Assembly: GCF_036850765.1 (NCBI RefSeq)
Contig: NC_089492.1
Span: forward strand, 106,473,022 to 106,537,021
Length of the DNA stretch: 64,000 nucleotides
Direction of reading: 5' to 3'
Source of the DNA: Saccopteryx bilineata
Lineage: Eukaryota > Chordata > Mammalia > Chiroptera > Emballonuridae
Part shown: one piece after another, positions 36,301 through 48,319 of the stretch
Layout: the number at the start of each line of letters is the position of its first letter
Numbering within the stretch: the first letter of the stretch is position 1
Translations under genes and position numbers: made by a program
Notes under the pieces: generated by a model
Database searches by the model: none
What the model was told of the DNA's origin: nothing
The model's input: the letters and a program-made list of their open reading frames with translations, nothing else

Positions 36301-38615
36301 GTACTATGTGCCAGATACTATATTAAGACTTGTGTTTATGCAAATTTCTGTAACCAAGATAAACATAATTTTAAAGTAGCAGTTATTATTGGCTCATATT
36401 CTACTCCATGCAACAGCTCAATATTGATGTTTAGACATTACTAAATAATACTGAGGCTTCCTCGCAGCATAGTATTTATCCCATGTAAAGATGGAGACAA
36501 TTCAACTTTCCCCACACGGCTCTCAGGGGAGTCTCCAGATCCTACTTGAGTAGGAAAATTCTAAAAAAGGACAAATGGGGCTAGGGCCACTACTTAACCT
36601 ATCAAAAATAGAGGTTGGACAATAACATCTATTTTAGAAGAAGCTTTGTATGGAAAGTGGGCATGCTGGATTCAGGGTAGTATCTAGCACATTGTCAACA
36701 CTCAGGACATGTGAAAAGATAAAAGTGTGTTGCTTCAATATGCGCATTATTAAAAAGGGACTAAAATATCTCTCTTCCTTTAAGTTAGTTTCTGAATTTT
36801 AATTATCTCAGTGATACTATTAATAGACTATACATCTGTGATATACAAAAGCTTTTTACTGTCAATTTGAGGGTCTTTGTAATTTATGTATGGATTCACT
36901 AATATCAAAATGTCTGAGAAATGGTTCCTGTTATGAAACTAAATCACTAGGTATCTAACTCTTACTCTGAGGAATATAATACCTTGAAAAGTGCATTTTA
37001 TATGTTAGGCACAGAAAAGACATTTGTTAATTTGTATCTTTCAGTAAAACTATTATGTATTTATAAGGAACACACACCTTGTTGAAAAAAATACATAAAT
37101 ACATACATACAGACATATACATGGCTATGTTTTGTTTAACTTCATTTAGAATGAAAAAAACCACTGGTTGATACTAGTGTTATTTGTCTGCCTGGAATCT
37201 TATGTCAAGAGAATAGCAATGATGAGAATTCAGCAAGAGCTATTTGGTAAGGTTGTATGAAGGCAGATGAGTCAGATACACCTTCTCTTGAGGTTCCAAC
37301 GTAGTGCTGTTAATATATTTTTTATTATTGGGAAACTTTTCAGTAATTCCAACAGATAAGAAAATCTAATATAAGTTTTAGATGATAAAAGTATAAGAAA
37401 TTATTATAGAGATTTAAATTTAATCTTGACTTATTAGCTTACTGTTTTACATATATCATGAACAACCACAACCAAACAAAAAATATAAAAAAACAGGCAT
37501 TGTTAACATACATGCATGCATAAACAATTATCTTTTTTATTTTCAGATGATTTGTTTCTTCCTCTTTCTTAAAAAATATTATTACATGTAAAAGAGGAAT
37601 AAATCAATTGGTATAATATATACCTATGTATTTAAAAACTGCAATTTCATAAAATATTATGTCTCAAACACTCATAGTACTGATCAAAGCTAAGACAAGA
37701 AAATAAAGCTATATTCTTGACACTTACACATTAACCAATTATTTAATAAAAAAATATTGCTTTGTCCTACAAGTAAGACTAGAAATATCAAGAAGGTGCC
37801 AATCTTCTCAGTCTTACCTGAGAAAATACCAGCTGAAATTACTGCCACATATAATTAGATACAAAGTCTTGAGTCATTGTATTTCTCCAATGCTAATAAA
37901 GATTATAGCAAAAGAGACTACAACAGGAATCCCAAACCCAATTTAGTCCAACTCACAGCTGGAAGTATTTGATGTGTTCAATGCCCAAATTGAAAAAGGA
38001 GTATATTATAAAATTTTAAGCCCCTTAATGAAAACATGTTATGAAAGACAGCTATAAAAATCATATTCGCAACATTCTGTACCATACTGTGAATTAGCTT
38101 CTGTCTGACAACAGCTGGGAAACAGGTATAGAACATTTCTGAAGAGCTCAGTCAATAGTCATTTTAGGTTGCTTGTAATGGTGGTGAGAAGTTAAATAAA
38201 ACAATGTGGGGTGTGGGAATCAGTAGACAGCCCTTCATTGTGCGCTGTATATAGTGTTCATGGCCCTCTCCCATTAAATAACAATGACAACTCTCCCCCT
38301 CCATCATCATCTTCCTGCCTCCCCCTCCCACACACATGTTCAAGGGAAATGGTGCTGCCTTCCTGTGAACACCTCATTCAATAGAGAATTCGACTGCTTA
38401 TATGCCACACAACTGATGCTTTGATTTAGAAACATCAATTCAGAGCTATTTCTTTCAGGGCAGAGAAAACAGCTCTAAATGTAAGAATGATGATTTAATT
38501 TTTACTTTGTAATTAAGGAATATTTTTCACACAGAACAATTACTTGTATAATGGTTACAAGTGTCAGACATTTATTTCTTTGTATTTTTGGATGAACCAC
38601 ATAAAATTTCCATTT
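33309..38615. other. Repeat-poor intronic DNA
   Basis: About 5.3 kb with no recent element recognised. A GC-richer spot at 35262-35320 holds GCAGAGGGGGCGACA. The part 38150-38520 looks unique with homeodomain-like ATTTAATT and TAATTAAG motifs and might be a conserved noncoding element. Confidence 0.5.
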
Positions 38616-38619
38616 TTTG

Positions 38620-38830
38620 GTACTAAAAATTATCAAATAACAGTAATTTTATATAGTTCATATAGCACATTGATGCATTTAATCATCAGAATAGTTGAAG
38701 CCATAATTCCCATTTTATAGGTGGGAAAGAGAGATATGGGGAGATTTAGTAACTTGCCTAGGGTCACACAGAAGCATGTTAGGAAAGTTATGCTAAAATT
38801 AGGTAGGCATTCTGGCTTTCATTGTCAATG
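38620..38830 (+). repeat. MIR
   Basis: MIR order: ATTTAATCATCAGAATAG, CCCATTTTATAGGTG, TTAGTAACTTGCCTAGGG, TCACACAGAAGC, TTCTGGCTTTC. Confidence 0.85.
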
Positions 38831-39289
38831 TCCTTGACCATGATATGACAGTACCGGTAATACCCTAGGTCAGTGCTGCCTCTTCAGGTTGTCAGCTCCC
38901 AGATAGAAAAGCCAGACCAGGAGAGATTGGGAAGAAATTGAAAGAGGGAGATTGGTTGGTGAAGAAAGGAAAGGGCTTTCCCTTCAAAGGATACAGGTGT
39001 GAAATGACACGACCTCTAGAGGTTGCTGTAATTAGTTCATTGGATGGGGGAAAGAGTGCAGCTACACTTTCTAGTGAGGCAGACAGTAGGTAAGCTGTGA
39101 AGGGTGGACCCTGATAATGACAAAGTGGCTGCCCTCTATCCTCATGTATTAAGTAAGGGAATGACATGATCATATTTGCACGTTTGAAAGAGCAATCTGA
39201 CAACTGGGTGGAGAACACAGTGAGCTAGTTAAGAATATGAGAAGACAAGGAGTGACAAGATTCTAAACAGAGGACATATCTAAGAGCCG

Positions 39290-39410
39290 AGGACCAGGTC
39301 ACCTCCAAGTACTCTGAAAAAAAGGTGGCTGCCTAGCCTTGGGTAAATTATTTAGTTTCTCCATGCTTCAATTTTCTCATGTACAGAATATGAATAATAA
39401 TACCAAGCTG
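39290..39410 (-). repeat. MIR fragment
   Basis: Minus-strand MIR-like text: GGGTAAATTATTTAGTTTC, CTTCAATTTTCTCATG, then AATAATAATACC. Confidence 0.6.
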
Positions 39411-39419
39411 TCCCTCATC

Positions 39420-40080
39420 TTTTGCTCACACACATCTGTACCATAAAATTTGATTACACTTCTGATATAACTAACCGACAATTATTAGTGTCTTGTGTCC
39501 ATAGGACCACACAGGGCAGGGAGTATGCAGTTCATTCCTTCTTTCGCACCTCTGGTGGTCCTGCTCCTACACAGCCCCTGGGCCAGATCCCACTTCCCTG
39601 CACTTGGCCTGGCCCCTGGGGTGAAGTTCTTTCTCATCATGATTCTGAGTCAGGGTGGGGGGAAGTCAATGACAAGGATTAGGGTTTACCTGATAGTTAG
39701 CATGAGCAAAAATCTTTACGGAAAAGTCTGGAACCAAGGGCATGCAGGTGTTTCTCACCCCTGGACTCCTCTGCTGGCCCATAGAACTCCCAAGATACTG
39801 AGATAGGGGGCCTCCTCTGGGAAGAGTGGCCTTGGCAGCAGCACCTGGGGCCTGATTCCCCCATTGTATTATCTGCCTCTGACGCTCAGTGCATCCCAGC
39901 ACACTCTCGCCCTGCTCCTCCATCAGTACCCACACTAATTACTGCCATATACCTGAAGCCACAGAGCACATCCTGAGGGCTCCAACTGAGCTCTATTTGC
40001 CTTCTTGGGAAAACCTGCTCAGACCATGTCCTGGCCTCAGCCTGGGTTAAATGAGATAACCCTTCATTTAAACAAACAAA
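39420..40080. other. GC-richer unassigned segment
   Basis: Clearly less AT-rich than its surroundings, with CCCTGGGCCAG and CCTGGGGCCTG type text. Open frames of 86-103 codons overlap on both strands but show no known family and no codon signal. Might be an old unnamed repeat or unique sequence. Confidence 0.4.
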
Positions 40081-40166
40081 CAAACAATCTTGGTGTTTGT
40101 TTTTCCCCCCTGACTTCTAGTTCCTTAATATAGCAGATAGTTGCCACTAGCATTATCCATATAGGG

Positions 40167-40556
40167 CAGGGGTCTCAAACTCAACTCAGCATGTGGGCCG
40201 CAGAGCAAGATCACAGCCATTCAGCGGGCCGCACTAGGTCTACAAAAGGCAACTGTTACGCAACACTTTTCTCACTGCAGTTGAAAACAAAAAAAAAAAT
40301 TCAGTACAACAAGCACAATCGTACATGCAGTTTACTCAGTGTCACAAAACGACCAGAAACTGTAGTTCGCATCACAACTGCTGTTAACTAAGCTAATATC
40401 TAGCTAGGATGCTAGAGAAATGAAAAATACAAGTAGACTCCTAGGCTTACTTAATTTTATCCAAAATATTTTGAACTTCGTGGATTAGTCTGCGGGCCAC
40501 ACAAAATTGTTCGGCGGGCTGCATGTGGCCCGTGGGCCGCAAGTTTGAGACCCCTG
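40167..40556 (+). mobile_element. Non-autonomous hAT element, 390 bp
   Basis: Ends CAGGGGTCTCAAACTC and AGTTTGAGACCCCTG; 8-bp target duplication ATATAGGG (40159-40166, 40557-40564). Inner sub-terminal repeats around GTGGGCCGCAG/GCGGGCCGC and CCGTGGGCCGC. No transposase. Confidence 0.93.
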
Positions 40557-40991
40557 ATATAGGGTATGATCCCCCCACCTCACCCCACCCCCGATAAGAG
40601 AATAATTCTAAATTTCAATATGCCAAATATTCTATTATAATTGATGTTTATATAACTAATAATCTAGGCATGTCTATTAAAAAAATTCCCATTTCATGAC
40701 CTCCCCCACAACACACCAGCACCCTCTTCTCCTCTACTTTTTTCCTATTGCACTTGACATCCCAAGTACCTTATTTGTTCTGATAATTATTGTCTATCTT
40801 TTTCAACTACCAATGTCAGCTTTGTGCAGAAAAGTTTACTTTTGTTCAATGCTTTATTTCTAGTGACTAGAACAGGGGTCGGGAACCTATGGCTCGTGAG
40901 CCAGATGTGGCTTTTTGATGGCTATATCTGGCTTGCAGACAAATCTTTAATAAAAAAAAATAATAACGTTAAAAATATAAAACATAAAGGC

Positions 40992-42912
40992 CATCTATGA
41001 CAAACCCACAGCCAACATCATACTCAATGGGCAAAAATGAAAAGCAATCCCCTTAATATCAGGAACAAGGCAGGGGTGCCCCCTTTCACCACTCTTATTC
41101 AACATAGTTCTAGAAGTCCTAGCCACAGCAATCAGACAAGAAAAAGAAATAAAAGGCATCCAAATTGGAAAAGAAGAAGTAAAACTATCATTATTTGCAG
41201 ATGATATGATATTGTATATAGAAAACCCTAAAGTCTCAGTCAAAAAACTACTAGACCTGATAAATGAATTCGACAAGGTGGCAGGATATAAAATCAATAC
41301 TCAGAAATCAGAGGCATTTTTATACACTAACAATGAACTGTCAGAAAGAGAAATCAAGGAATCAATCCCCTTTACCATTGCAACCAAAAAAATAAAGTAC
41401 CTAGGAATAAATTTAACCAGGGAGATTAAAGACTTGTACTCAGAAAATTATAAAACATTGATAAAAGAAATCAGGGAAGATACAAACAAGTGGAGGCACA
41501 TACCGTGCTCATGGTTAGGAAGAATAAACATCATTAAAATGTCTATATTACCCAAAGCAATTTATAAATTCAATGCAATACCGATTAAAATACCAATGAC
41601 TTACTTCAAAGATATAGAACACATATTCCAAAAATTTATATGGAACCAAAAGAGAACATGAATAGCCTCAGCAATCTTGAAAAGGAAGAATAAAGTGGGA
41701 GGTATCACACTTCTGGATATCAAGTTATACTATAAGGCCATTTACTCAAAACATCCTGGTACTGGCATAAGAACAGGCATATAGATCAATGGAACAGAAC
41801 TGAGAACCCAGAAATAAACCCACACTTTTATGGACAACTGATATTTGACAAAGGAAGTAAGAGCATACATTGGAGTAAAGACAGCCTCTTCAACAAATGG
41901 TGTTGGCAAAATTGGACACCTACCTGTGAAAAAATGAAACTAGACCACCAACTTACACCATTCACAAAAATAAACTCAAAATGGATAAAAGACTTAAATG
42001 TAAGCTGTAAAACCATAAGCATCCTAGAAGAAAACATAGGCAGTAAGCTCTCCAATATCTCTTGTAGCAATATATTTGCCAATTATTCTCCACGGGCAAG
42101 TGAAATAAAAGACAGGATAAACAAATGGAACTATATCAAACTAAAAAGCTTCTGCACAGCTAAAGACAATAAGAACATAATAAAAAGACAAACTACACAA
42201 TGAGAGAATATATTTGACAATACGTCTGATATTTACCAAAATTTATAAAGAACTTGTAAAACTCAATACCAGGAACACAAACAATCCAATCAAAAAATGG
42301 GCAAAAGAAATAAATAGACATTTCTCCCAAGAGGACATACAGATGGCCAATAGGCATATGAAAAAAATGCTCAACATCACTAATCATTAGAGAAATGCTA
42401 ATTAAAACCACAATTAGATATCACCTCACACCAGTCAGAATGGCGCTCATCAACAAAACAACACAGAATAAGTGCTGGCGAGGATGTGGAGTAAAGGGAA
42501 CCTTCCTGCACTGCTGGTGGGAATGCAGACTGGTACAGCCACTGTGGATAACAGTATGGAGATTCCTCAAGAAATTAAAAATCGAACTGCCTTTTGACCT
42601 AGCTATACCACTTTTAGGAATATACCCCAAGAACACCATAGCACTGTTTGAAAATAAGAAATGCACCCCTGTGTTTAATGGCAGCACTGTTCACAATAGC
42701 AAAGATCTGGAAATAGCCAAGGTCCGTCAGTGGACGAGTGGATTAAAAAGCTTTGGTACATATATACTATGGAATACTACTCAGCCATAAGAAATGATGA
42801 CATCGGATCATTTACAACAACATGGATGGACCTTGATAACATTATACTGAGCGAAATAAGTAAATCAGAAAAAACTAAGAACTCTATGATTCCATACATA
42901 GGAGGGACATAA
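40992..42912 (+). pseudogene. Broken L1 ORF2, RT to C-terminus
   Basis: Reads [17 protein letters not shown], the RT active site FADD at 41194-41205, then [11 protein letters not shown] and IWNQKRT. A stop at 41659-41661 is at a likely former CGA codon. Later parts ([37 protein letters not shown]) lie in other frames, so at least three shifts. Not functional. Confidence 0.92.
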
Positions 42913-42944
42913 AAATGAGATTCAGAGACATGGACAAGAGTGTT

Positions 42945-43022
42945 GGGGTTATGGGGTGGGGGGGGGGAGAGGGAGGGGGTTGGGGAGGGGAGGAGAGGGA
43001 GAGGGGTAGGGAGGGGAGGGGC
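42945..43022 (+). repeat. G-rich tract in L1 3' UTR
   Basis: About 78 bases almost all purine with many runs of 3-11 G; can form G-quadruplexes. Polypurine 3' UTR tracts are a normal L1 trait. Confidence 0.9.
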
Positions 43023-43729
43023 ACAAAGAAAACCAGTTAGAAGGTGATGGAAGACAATTGGATCTTGGGTGATGGGAATGCAGCATAATCAAATTTCAAA
43101 ATAACCTAGAGATGTTTTCTCTGAACATATGTACCCTGATTTATCAATGTCACTCCAGTAAAATTAATTTAAAAAAATATAAAACATTCTTATGTATTAT
43201 AATCCATTCATTTTCTACTGCTCATATTCATGGTTGCAGGTAGCTGGAGCCAATCACAGCTGTCTTCCGGGACAACACCAAATTTTTATTGGATAATGTG
43301 TAATGTACATGGGTCATTGTACGGCTCTCATGAAATTACATTTTAAAATATGTGGTGTTTATGGCTCTCTCAGTCAAAAAGTTTCCCGACCCCTGGACTA
43401 GAACATCAATCAGTATATAGTAAATTCTCAGCAAACATGTTTTAAGTGAGTGGATAGATAGATAAATGAATGGCTAGATGGATGGATGAACAGATACATG
43501 GATGGATAAATGGATTTGTATAGAACTAGATGTCTTAAAACCAAGGTTGTACCCACCAATAATAAATATATCTAGTAAAACCTGCAGATCCCAAGGAAAA
43601 CATACTAAGCAGGATAATTTTTCTAAAATAAACTTGATAAAATGTATATATATCCTGGACCTTACTAGTACTGAGGGCAAAACCACTTTCTAAATAGCAG
43701 TTGTTCACTTGCATTTAAAATGACAATGA

Positions 43730-44148
43730 GGCCCTGGCCGGTTGGCTCAGCGGTAGAGCGTTGGCCAGGCATGCAGGGGACCCGGGTTCGATTCCCGGCC
43801 AGGGCACATAGGAGAAGCGTCTTTTGCTTCTCCACCCCCCCCTTCCTATCTGTCTCTCTCTTCCCCTCCCGCAGCCAAGGCTCCATTGGAGCAAAGATGG
43901 CCCGGGCACTGGGGATGGCTCCTTCGCCTCTGCCCCAGGCGCTAGAGTGGCTCTGGTCACGGCAGAGCGACGCCCCAGAGGGGCAGAGCATCGCCCCCTG
44001 GTGGGTAGAGCGTCGCCCCTGGTGGGCGTGCCGGGTGGATCCCGGTCGGGCGCATGCGGGAGTCTGTCTGTCTCTCCCCCGTTTCCAGCTTCAGAAAAAT
44101 ACAAAAAAATAAAAATAAAAATAAAAATAAATAAAAAATAAAATAAAT
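43730..44148 (+). mobile_element. Young-looking VES-like SINE with duplicated core
   Basis: Near-perfect pol III boxes: TTGGCTCAGCGGTAGAGCG and GGGTTCGATTCCC. Flanked by perfect AAAATGACAATGA (43717-43729, 44149-44161). The block around GCCCCTGGTGGG is present twice (43990-44026), as in the 26342 copy. Tail of AAATAAA units. Confidence 0.97.
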
Positions 44149-44161
44149 AAAATGACAATGA

Positions 44162-45365
44162 ATTACATTCTTCTTGCCCAGCACCATTGGTTTCAGGAAA
44201 ATATGCCTTTGTATATATTACAAAATCTATACCCAAGTGTTTTTCTTTTCAACCAGCATTAAATTTTGCTATAAAAATGTACATTAATTTAAGTGAATTC
44301 AGCAGAATGATTGGACTAGAGAAAATAAAATTAATTATTTATGTCATCAGCATTTTAAAATGCAGAGTGGTTATCAGAACATACATAATTATAAGTAATG
44401 TGATTATTTTTAATAATAAAACCACTGTTAAGATAATTAATATTTTTAATAAAAACAAAATTTTGTTCTTTGAAGTTACAAAATGTATTTTGTTTAAGTA
44501 TTTTTCATGGGAATATTTGTGCACCCTGTTTACATTTTTTAAACAAATAGTATAAATTTTTCATGAGTATATCCAACTTTGCCAGAAAGCAATAGCAGTG
44601 TCTCATACATTCAAATACTCTTCCTGCTTGAATACTAGTTGGATTTCTTTATGGAACTTTCCACAGGAATAAAATGCCATTGACTTCTGTGGGATGTTAT
44701 GAATATGAAATAAACATGTCTCTGACAACCTAGCAATGTTTTAAAATACTCAATATTTTCTCTTTTTTGAGTAGATTTGCTAATTTCACTCTGAAAACCA
44801 CAGACTTGTTCCAATACAATTTCACTTATGTTTACTGATTCAGCTCCACTCCATAATTTAACTTCTTACTACTACTTGCAAACATTGGATCTCCAGTCAA
44901 GAATCAGACTTGCTCAAAGCCGCCTTCTCTCTTCTTTCTTAAGATTTTTGAAACAAGATGAAAAGAAAAATGAAAAAGCCAATAGATTCCTGATGCCAGG
45001 TAAAGATACCTGAGTCAATTTCTGCTTGGAATTTAAAGGACAAGGCTTCACTATTTATTATTCTTATGTAGTATGATCTTCTTACCAAGAAAGATTTATA
45101 CAGGCTCTACAAGTAGAGTACAATATAATTTATAGACTAAAACGGGATGCTTTTGAGAGTCAAAGGGGATACTATTAATAATATATAATTACACTGGAGC
45201 ACCAGGTACACATGAGGGTGATATAAGAAAACTGAGAAGAATGGCCACCTGTTTAAAAGTCAAGGATGGAATCTATGCTTCATTAAATAATCATCAGAAG
45301 ACCTAATTAAGAGCATCATTACTAGAGTCAATGAAATTTTAGAAATCAGTACAATTCAAGAGATT
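44162..45365. other. Unassigned AT-rich intronic DNA
   Basis: No recognised feature. Confidence 0.5.
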
Positions 45366-45369
45366 CCAA

Positions 45370-45545
45370 GTTCACTCTACTTATTGTAGCAAGGTAGCAG
45401 GCCAAAGTACAGTGAGGTTAATTGAGCAACTTGTCCAAATTACACTACAATGTAGTGATTTTGTTGAAAGTCAAAACCAGGTCTCCTGATTCATTGTGCT
45501 CTTTCCATTATACTGCACTCCCTTGAAGTAAAAGCCATTACAATG
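45370..45545 (+). repeat. MIR fragment
   Basis: MIR-like AGTGAGGTTAATTGAGCAACT, TTGTCCAAATTACACTAC (short parts shown), then CAGGTCTCCTGATTC. Confidence 0.6.
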
Positions 45546-45563
45546 GATCCATGTTCTCTAGCG

Positions 45564-45812
45564 CAGTGCTCCCCAACCCCCAGGAAAGAATAAATAACTT
45601 ACATTATTTCCATTTTATTTATATTTAAGTCTGAACAATGTTTTATTTTTAAAAAATGACCAGATTCCCTCTGTTACATCCGTCTAAGACCTACTCTTGA
45701 TGCTTGTCTCAGTCACGTGAAATATTTATCCGTCCCACCCTAAAGGCCAGTCCTTGAAAATATTTTCTGACATTAAACTGGTCCGTGGCCCAAAAATGGT
45801 TGGGGACCACTG
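45564..45812 (+). mobile_element. Non-autonomous hAT element, 249 bp
   Basis: Ends CAGTGCTCCCCAACC and GGTTGGGGACCACTG; 8-bp duplication CTCTAGCG (45556-45563, 45813-45820). No coding part. Confidence 0.93.
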
Positions 45813-45973
45813 CTCTAGCGTATGTACATAGCTTACTAAATATTTTTAAAGGACAACCTGAAAGAGCACAAAATGTGTAACAATGCCTAGACCAGAAGAA
45901 ATGTCACAATTTTGATCTTAAAACAAACCACATAGCTCTACTCCCTATTCTTTACAGACTGAAATCCTAAGGG

Positions 45974-46033
45974 ATTAATGTTGCCCTTTTATGGCAACAT
46001 TAATGTTGAGTAAAAGGGCTTACTTTTACTCAA
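45974..46033. repeat. Two adjoining perfect hairpins
   Basis: First: ATTAATGTTGCC (45974-45985) and GGCAACATTAAT (45993-46004), 12-bp stem, 7-nt loop. Second: TTGAGTAAAAG (46006-46016) and CTTTTACTCAA (46023-46033), 11-bp stem, 6-nt loop. One base separates them. Confidence 0.97.
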
Positions 46034-46062
46034 TTATGTAAAGCTACATATACATCATAAGA

Positions 46063-46413
46063 CAGGGGTAGTCAACCTTTCTATACCTACCGCCCACTTT
46101 TGTATCTCTGTTAGTAGTAAAATTTTCTAACTGCCCACTGGTTCCACAGTAATGGTGATTTATAAAGTAGGGAAGTAACTTTACTTTATAAAATTTATAA
46201 AGTAGAGTTATAGCAAGTTAAAGCATATAATAATAATTACTTACCAAGTACTTTATGTCGAATTTTTGCTTAGTTTGGCAGAATAAACCTTTATAAAACA
46301 ACTTACTATAGTTAAATCTATCTTTTTATTTATACTTTGGTTGCTCCGTTACAGCCCACCATGAAAATGGAACGCACACTAGAGGGTGGTAGGGACCATG
46401 TTGACTACAACTG
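46063..46413 (+). mobile_element. Non-autonomous hAT element, 351 bp
   Basis: Ends CAGGGGTAGTCAACC and a decayed TGTTGACTACAACTG; perfect 8-bp duplication TCATAAGA (46055-46062, 46414-46421). No transposase. Confidence 0.9.
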
Positions 46414-46421
46414 TCATAAGA

Positions 46422-47420
46422 CATTGCCAGATTATTCTGAAGATGAGTGATCATTTAACTACCAAAAATCTTATGTAGAATTCCTGCCCCTTCCCCCAAG
46501 AAGCTCTCAGCATCCTGAAAATTTTTATACTAGAACTATGGAAACAGATTTTTGGTCTGTTTATAAATTTTATAAATATTTGCTTCTGAGATTATCATTA
46601 CAGGAACTTTTATTTTTTGAGATGAGTGTGTCTTATGGAAACATTTTGATATTAAATAGTCTAAGTAAAACAAATTTTATGTAATCCATATAAAAGGTAT
46701 TTTTAATATTATAAAATTCATATTTATAAAGTTATTTAATCACAAGGGTTGAGAAATGTAGTTTCTAGTTCATGATATAAATCATGCCTTTTAAAAGTAA
46801 ATATCAATCTGAAAATTGCTCATTATTCAGAGAAGTAAAACTTCTTTTTCTTTTTTTAAAAAATATTTTTAGTTTTAAGTGGCAATGTAAACAAGGTCTT
46901 ATGGGATGACATTTTGATGAATACTATTTTATGTTCCGTGACTCTGTGAAAACCGAAAATACATTTCTCCCCTACTACTTGCCCTGCAGGGTGGCTGAAC
47001 AAACCTCATCTCATCTATTTGAAATGAATCCAATTTAATTCTGCTTGACCAAAAATCTGTTTCCATAGTTCTAAAACATGCAATCACCCCAAGGTACATT
47101 GCCGTTGTAGTTAAAGTGGCTCAGTGTTATCACTGAGGAAAATACCCTTTGATTGAGAAAACAGTCCAGGATGGTTTTTGTAACATAAAATGACCCTTTC
47201 TGGTACATAATTTAGTAAGGCAGTTGATCAAAGCGCATAGATGATCACTACCTATGGGGTTTATAGGAGAATGCTTCATCCAAACTGCTAAAATGAGTCC
47301 AGGATTACAGTCCTAGAAGTAGCATTACAAATCGTTTAAACTTCCAAGATTTTGACAATTCTAAGAAACAAATATTTAAATTTTTCAGGTATCAGTTATC
47401 TTTGTAGTAGGAGGGCCATT
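46422..47420. other. Unassigned AT-rich intronic DNA
   Basis: No recognised feature. Confidence 0.5.
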
Positions 47421-47436
47421 TAAAAATTGACTGTGA

Positions 47437-47784
47437 TGCCTGACCAGGTGGTGGCGCAGTGGATAGAGTGTCGGACTGGGATGCAGAGGACCCAGGTTGG
47501 AGAACCCAAGGTCGCCAGTTTGAGCGTGGGCTCATCTGGTTTGAGCAAAGCTCACCAGCTTGGACCCAAGGTCGCTGGCTCGAGCGAGGGGTTACTCAGT
47601 CTGCTGAAGGCCCATGGTCAAGGCACATATGAGAGAGCAATTAATGAACAACTAGGGTGTCGCAACGAAAAACTGATGATTGATGCTTCTCATCTCTCTC
47701 CGTTCCTGTCTGTCTGTCCCTATCTATCCCTCTCTCTGACTCTCGCTCTATCTCTATAAAAAAAAATAAAGAGAGAAAGAAAAA
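47437..47784 (+). mobile_element. VES-like SINE, long type
   Basis: Head GCCTGACCAGGTGGTGGCGC, extended body with AAGGTCGCCAG and AAGGTCGCTGG repeats, GTGTCGCAACGAAAAACTG block, TC-rich end and A tail. Duplication TAAAAATTGACTGTGA (47421-47436) and TAAAAATTGATTGTGA (47785-47800). Confidence 0.94.
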
Positions 47785-48319
47785 TAAAAATTGATTGTGA
47801 GGTAAAGAAAACTTGTAACAAATTATTCTGTTACTCAAAAATAAAAACTTCCTTTCTTCCCTTCATGGTCCTCCCATATACACACAGTGCCTGTGATCAC
47901 ATACATATCATTAAAAAACAAGAGAGAGAGAATTTTAAAAACTGTTAGTCCAACTTTAAGACACTGTTGCCCTAATTGAATATGTGAACATATTAATCCC
48001 AATAATATAATTGCTGTATATGGTCTGTTAAAAATTCTAAAATTTTAACACATCTATTTTTTAATGAACCTAGTAATCTTTTATTTAAATCAATTCCTCC
48101 TTAAATGAACCAAGTAATCACTAATTGATTAGATCATTTACCTCTATAAACTTCTGCTGTCTTTAAAAATGTAATAGCTTATAACAGGAGACTTTTTTAA
48201 TTGTCAATTAATGAGCAGTTAACTTCTTTTACATTAATATTATAAATTGCATATATTTTTATTTCCTCATTTGTAGGTGTTTAGCTTGAAAATAAAGTAG
48301 CTATTTTACACATTTTTTT

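Larger units (their letters stand above)
40986..43172 (+). mobile_element. 5'-truncated L1 inside the hAT element
   Basis: Starts within ORF2 reverse transcriptase, goes through the C-terminal part, a G-rich 3' UTR tract (42945-43022) and an A-rich end. Perfect 15-bp duplication AAAAATATAAAACAT (40971-40985, 43173-43187) proves a separate L1-type insertion. Confidence 0.95.
40873..43395 (+). mobile_element. Non-autonomous hAT element split by L1
   Basis: Ends CAGGGGTCGGGAACC and GTTTCCCGACCCCTG; 8-bp duplication GACTAGAA (40865-40872, 43396-43403). The element proper is 40873-40985 plus about 43188-43395. Includes TATGGCTCGTGAGCC and TTATGGCTCTC parts near its ends. Confidence 0.93.

Noticed and set aside
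19297..43172. The two L1 pieces as halves of one split element
   Set aside because: The minus-strand piece stops near the ORF2 place where the plus-strand piece starts, with about 50 bp overlap. But the second has its own perfect 15-bp target duplication, so it is a separate insertion and the match is chance.
43735..43805. tRNA gene at the head of the SINE
   Set aside because: A and B boxes are good, but the unit continues into the SINE body and A tail and has SINE target duplications; the same head occurs at many sites. It is a SINE promoter, not a tRNA gene.
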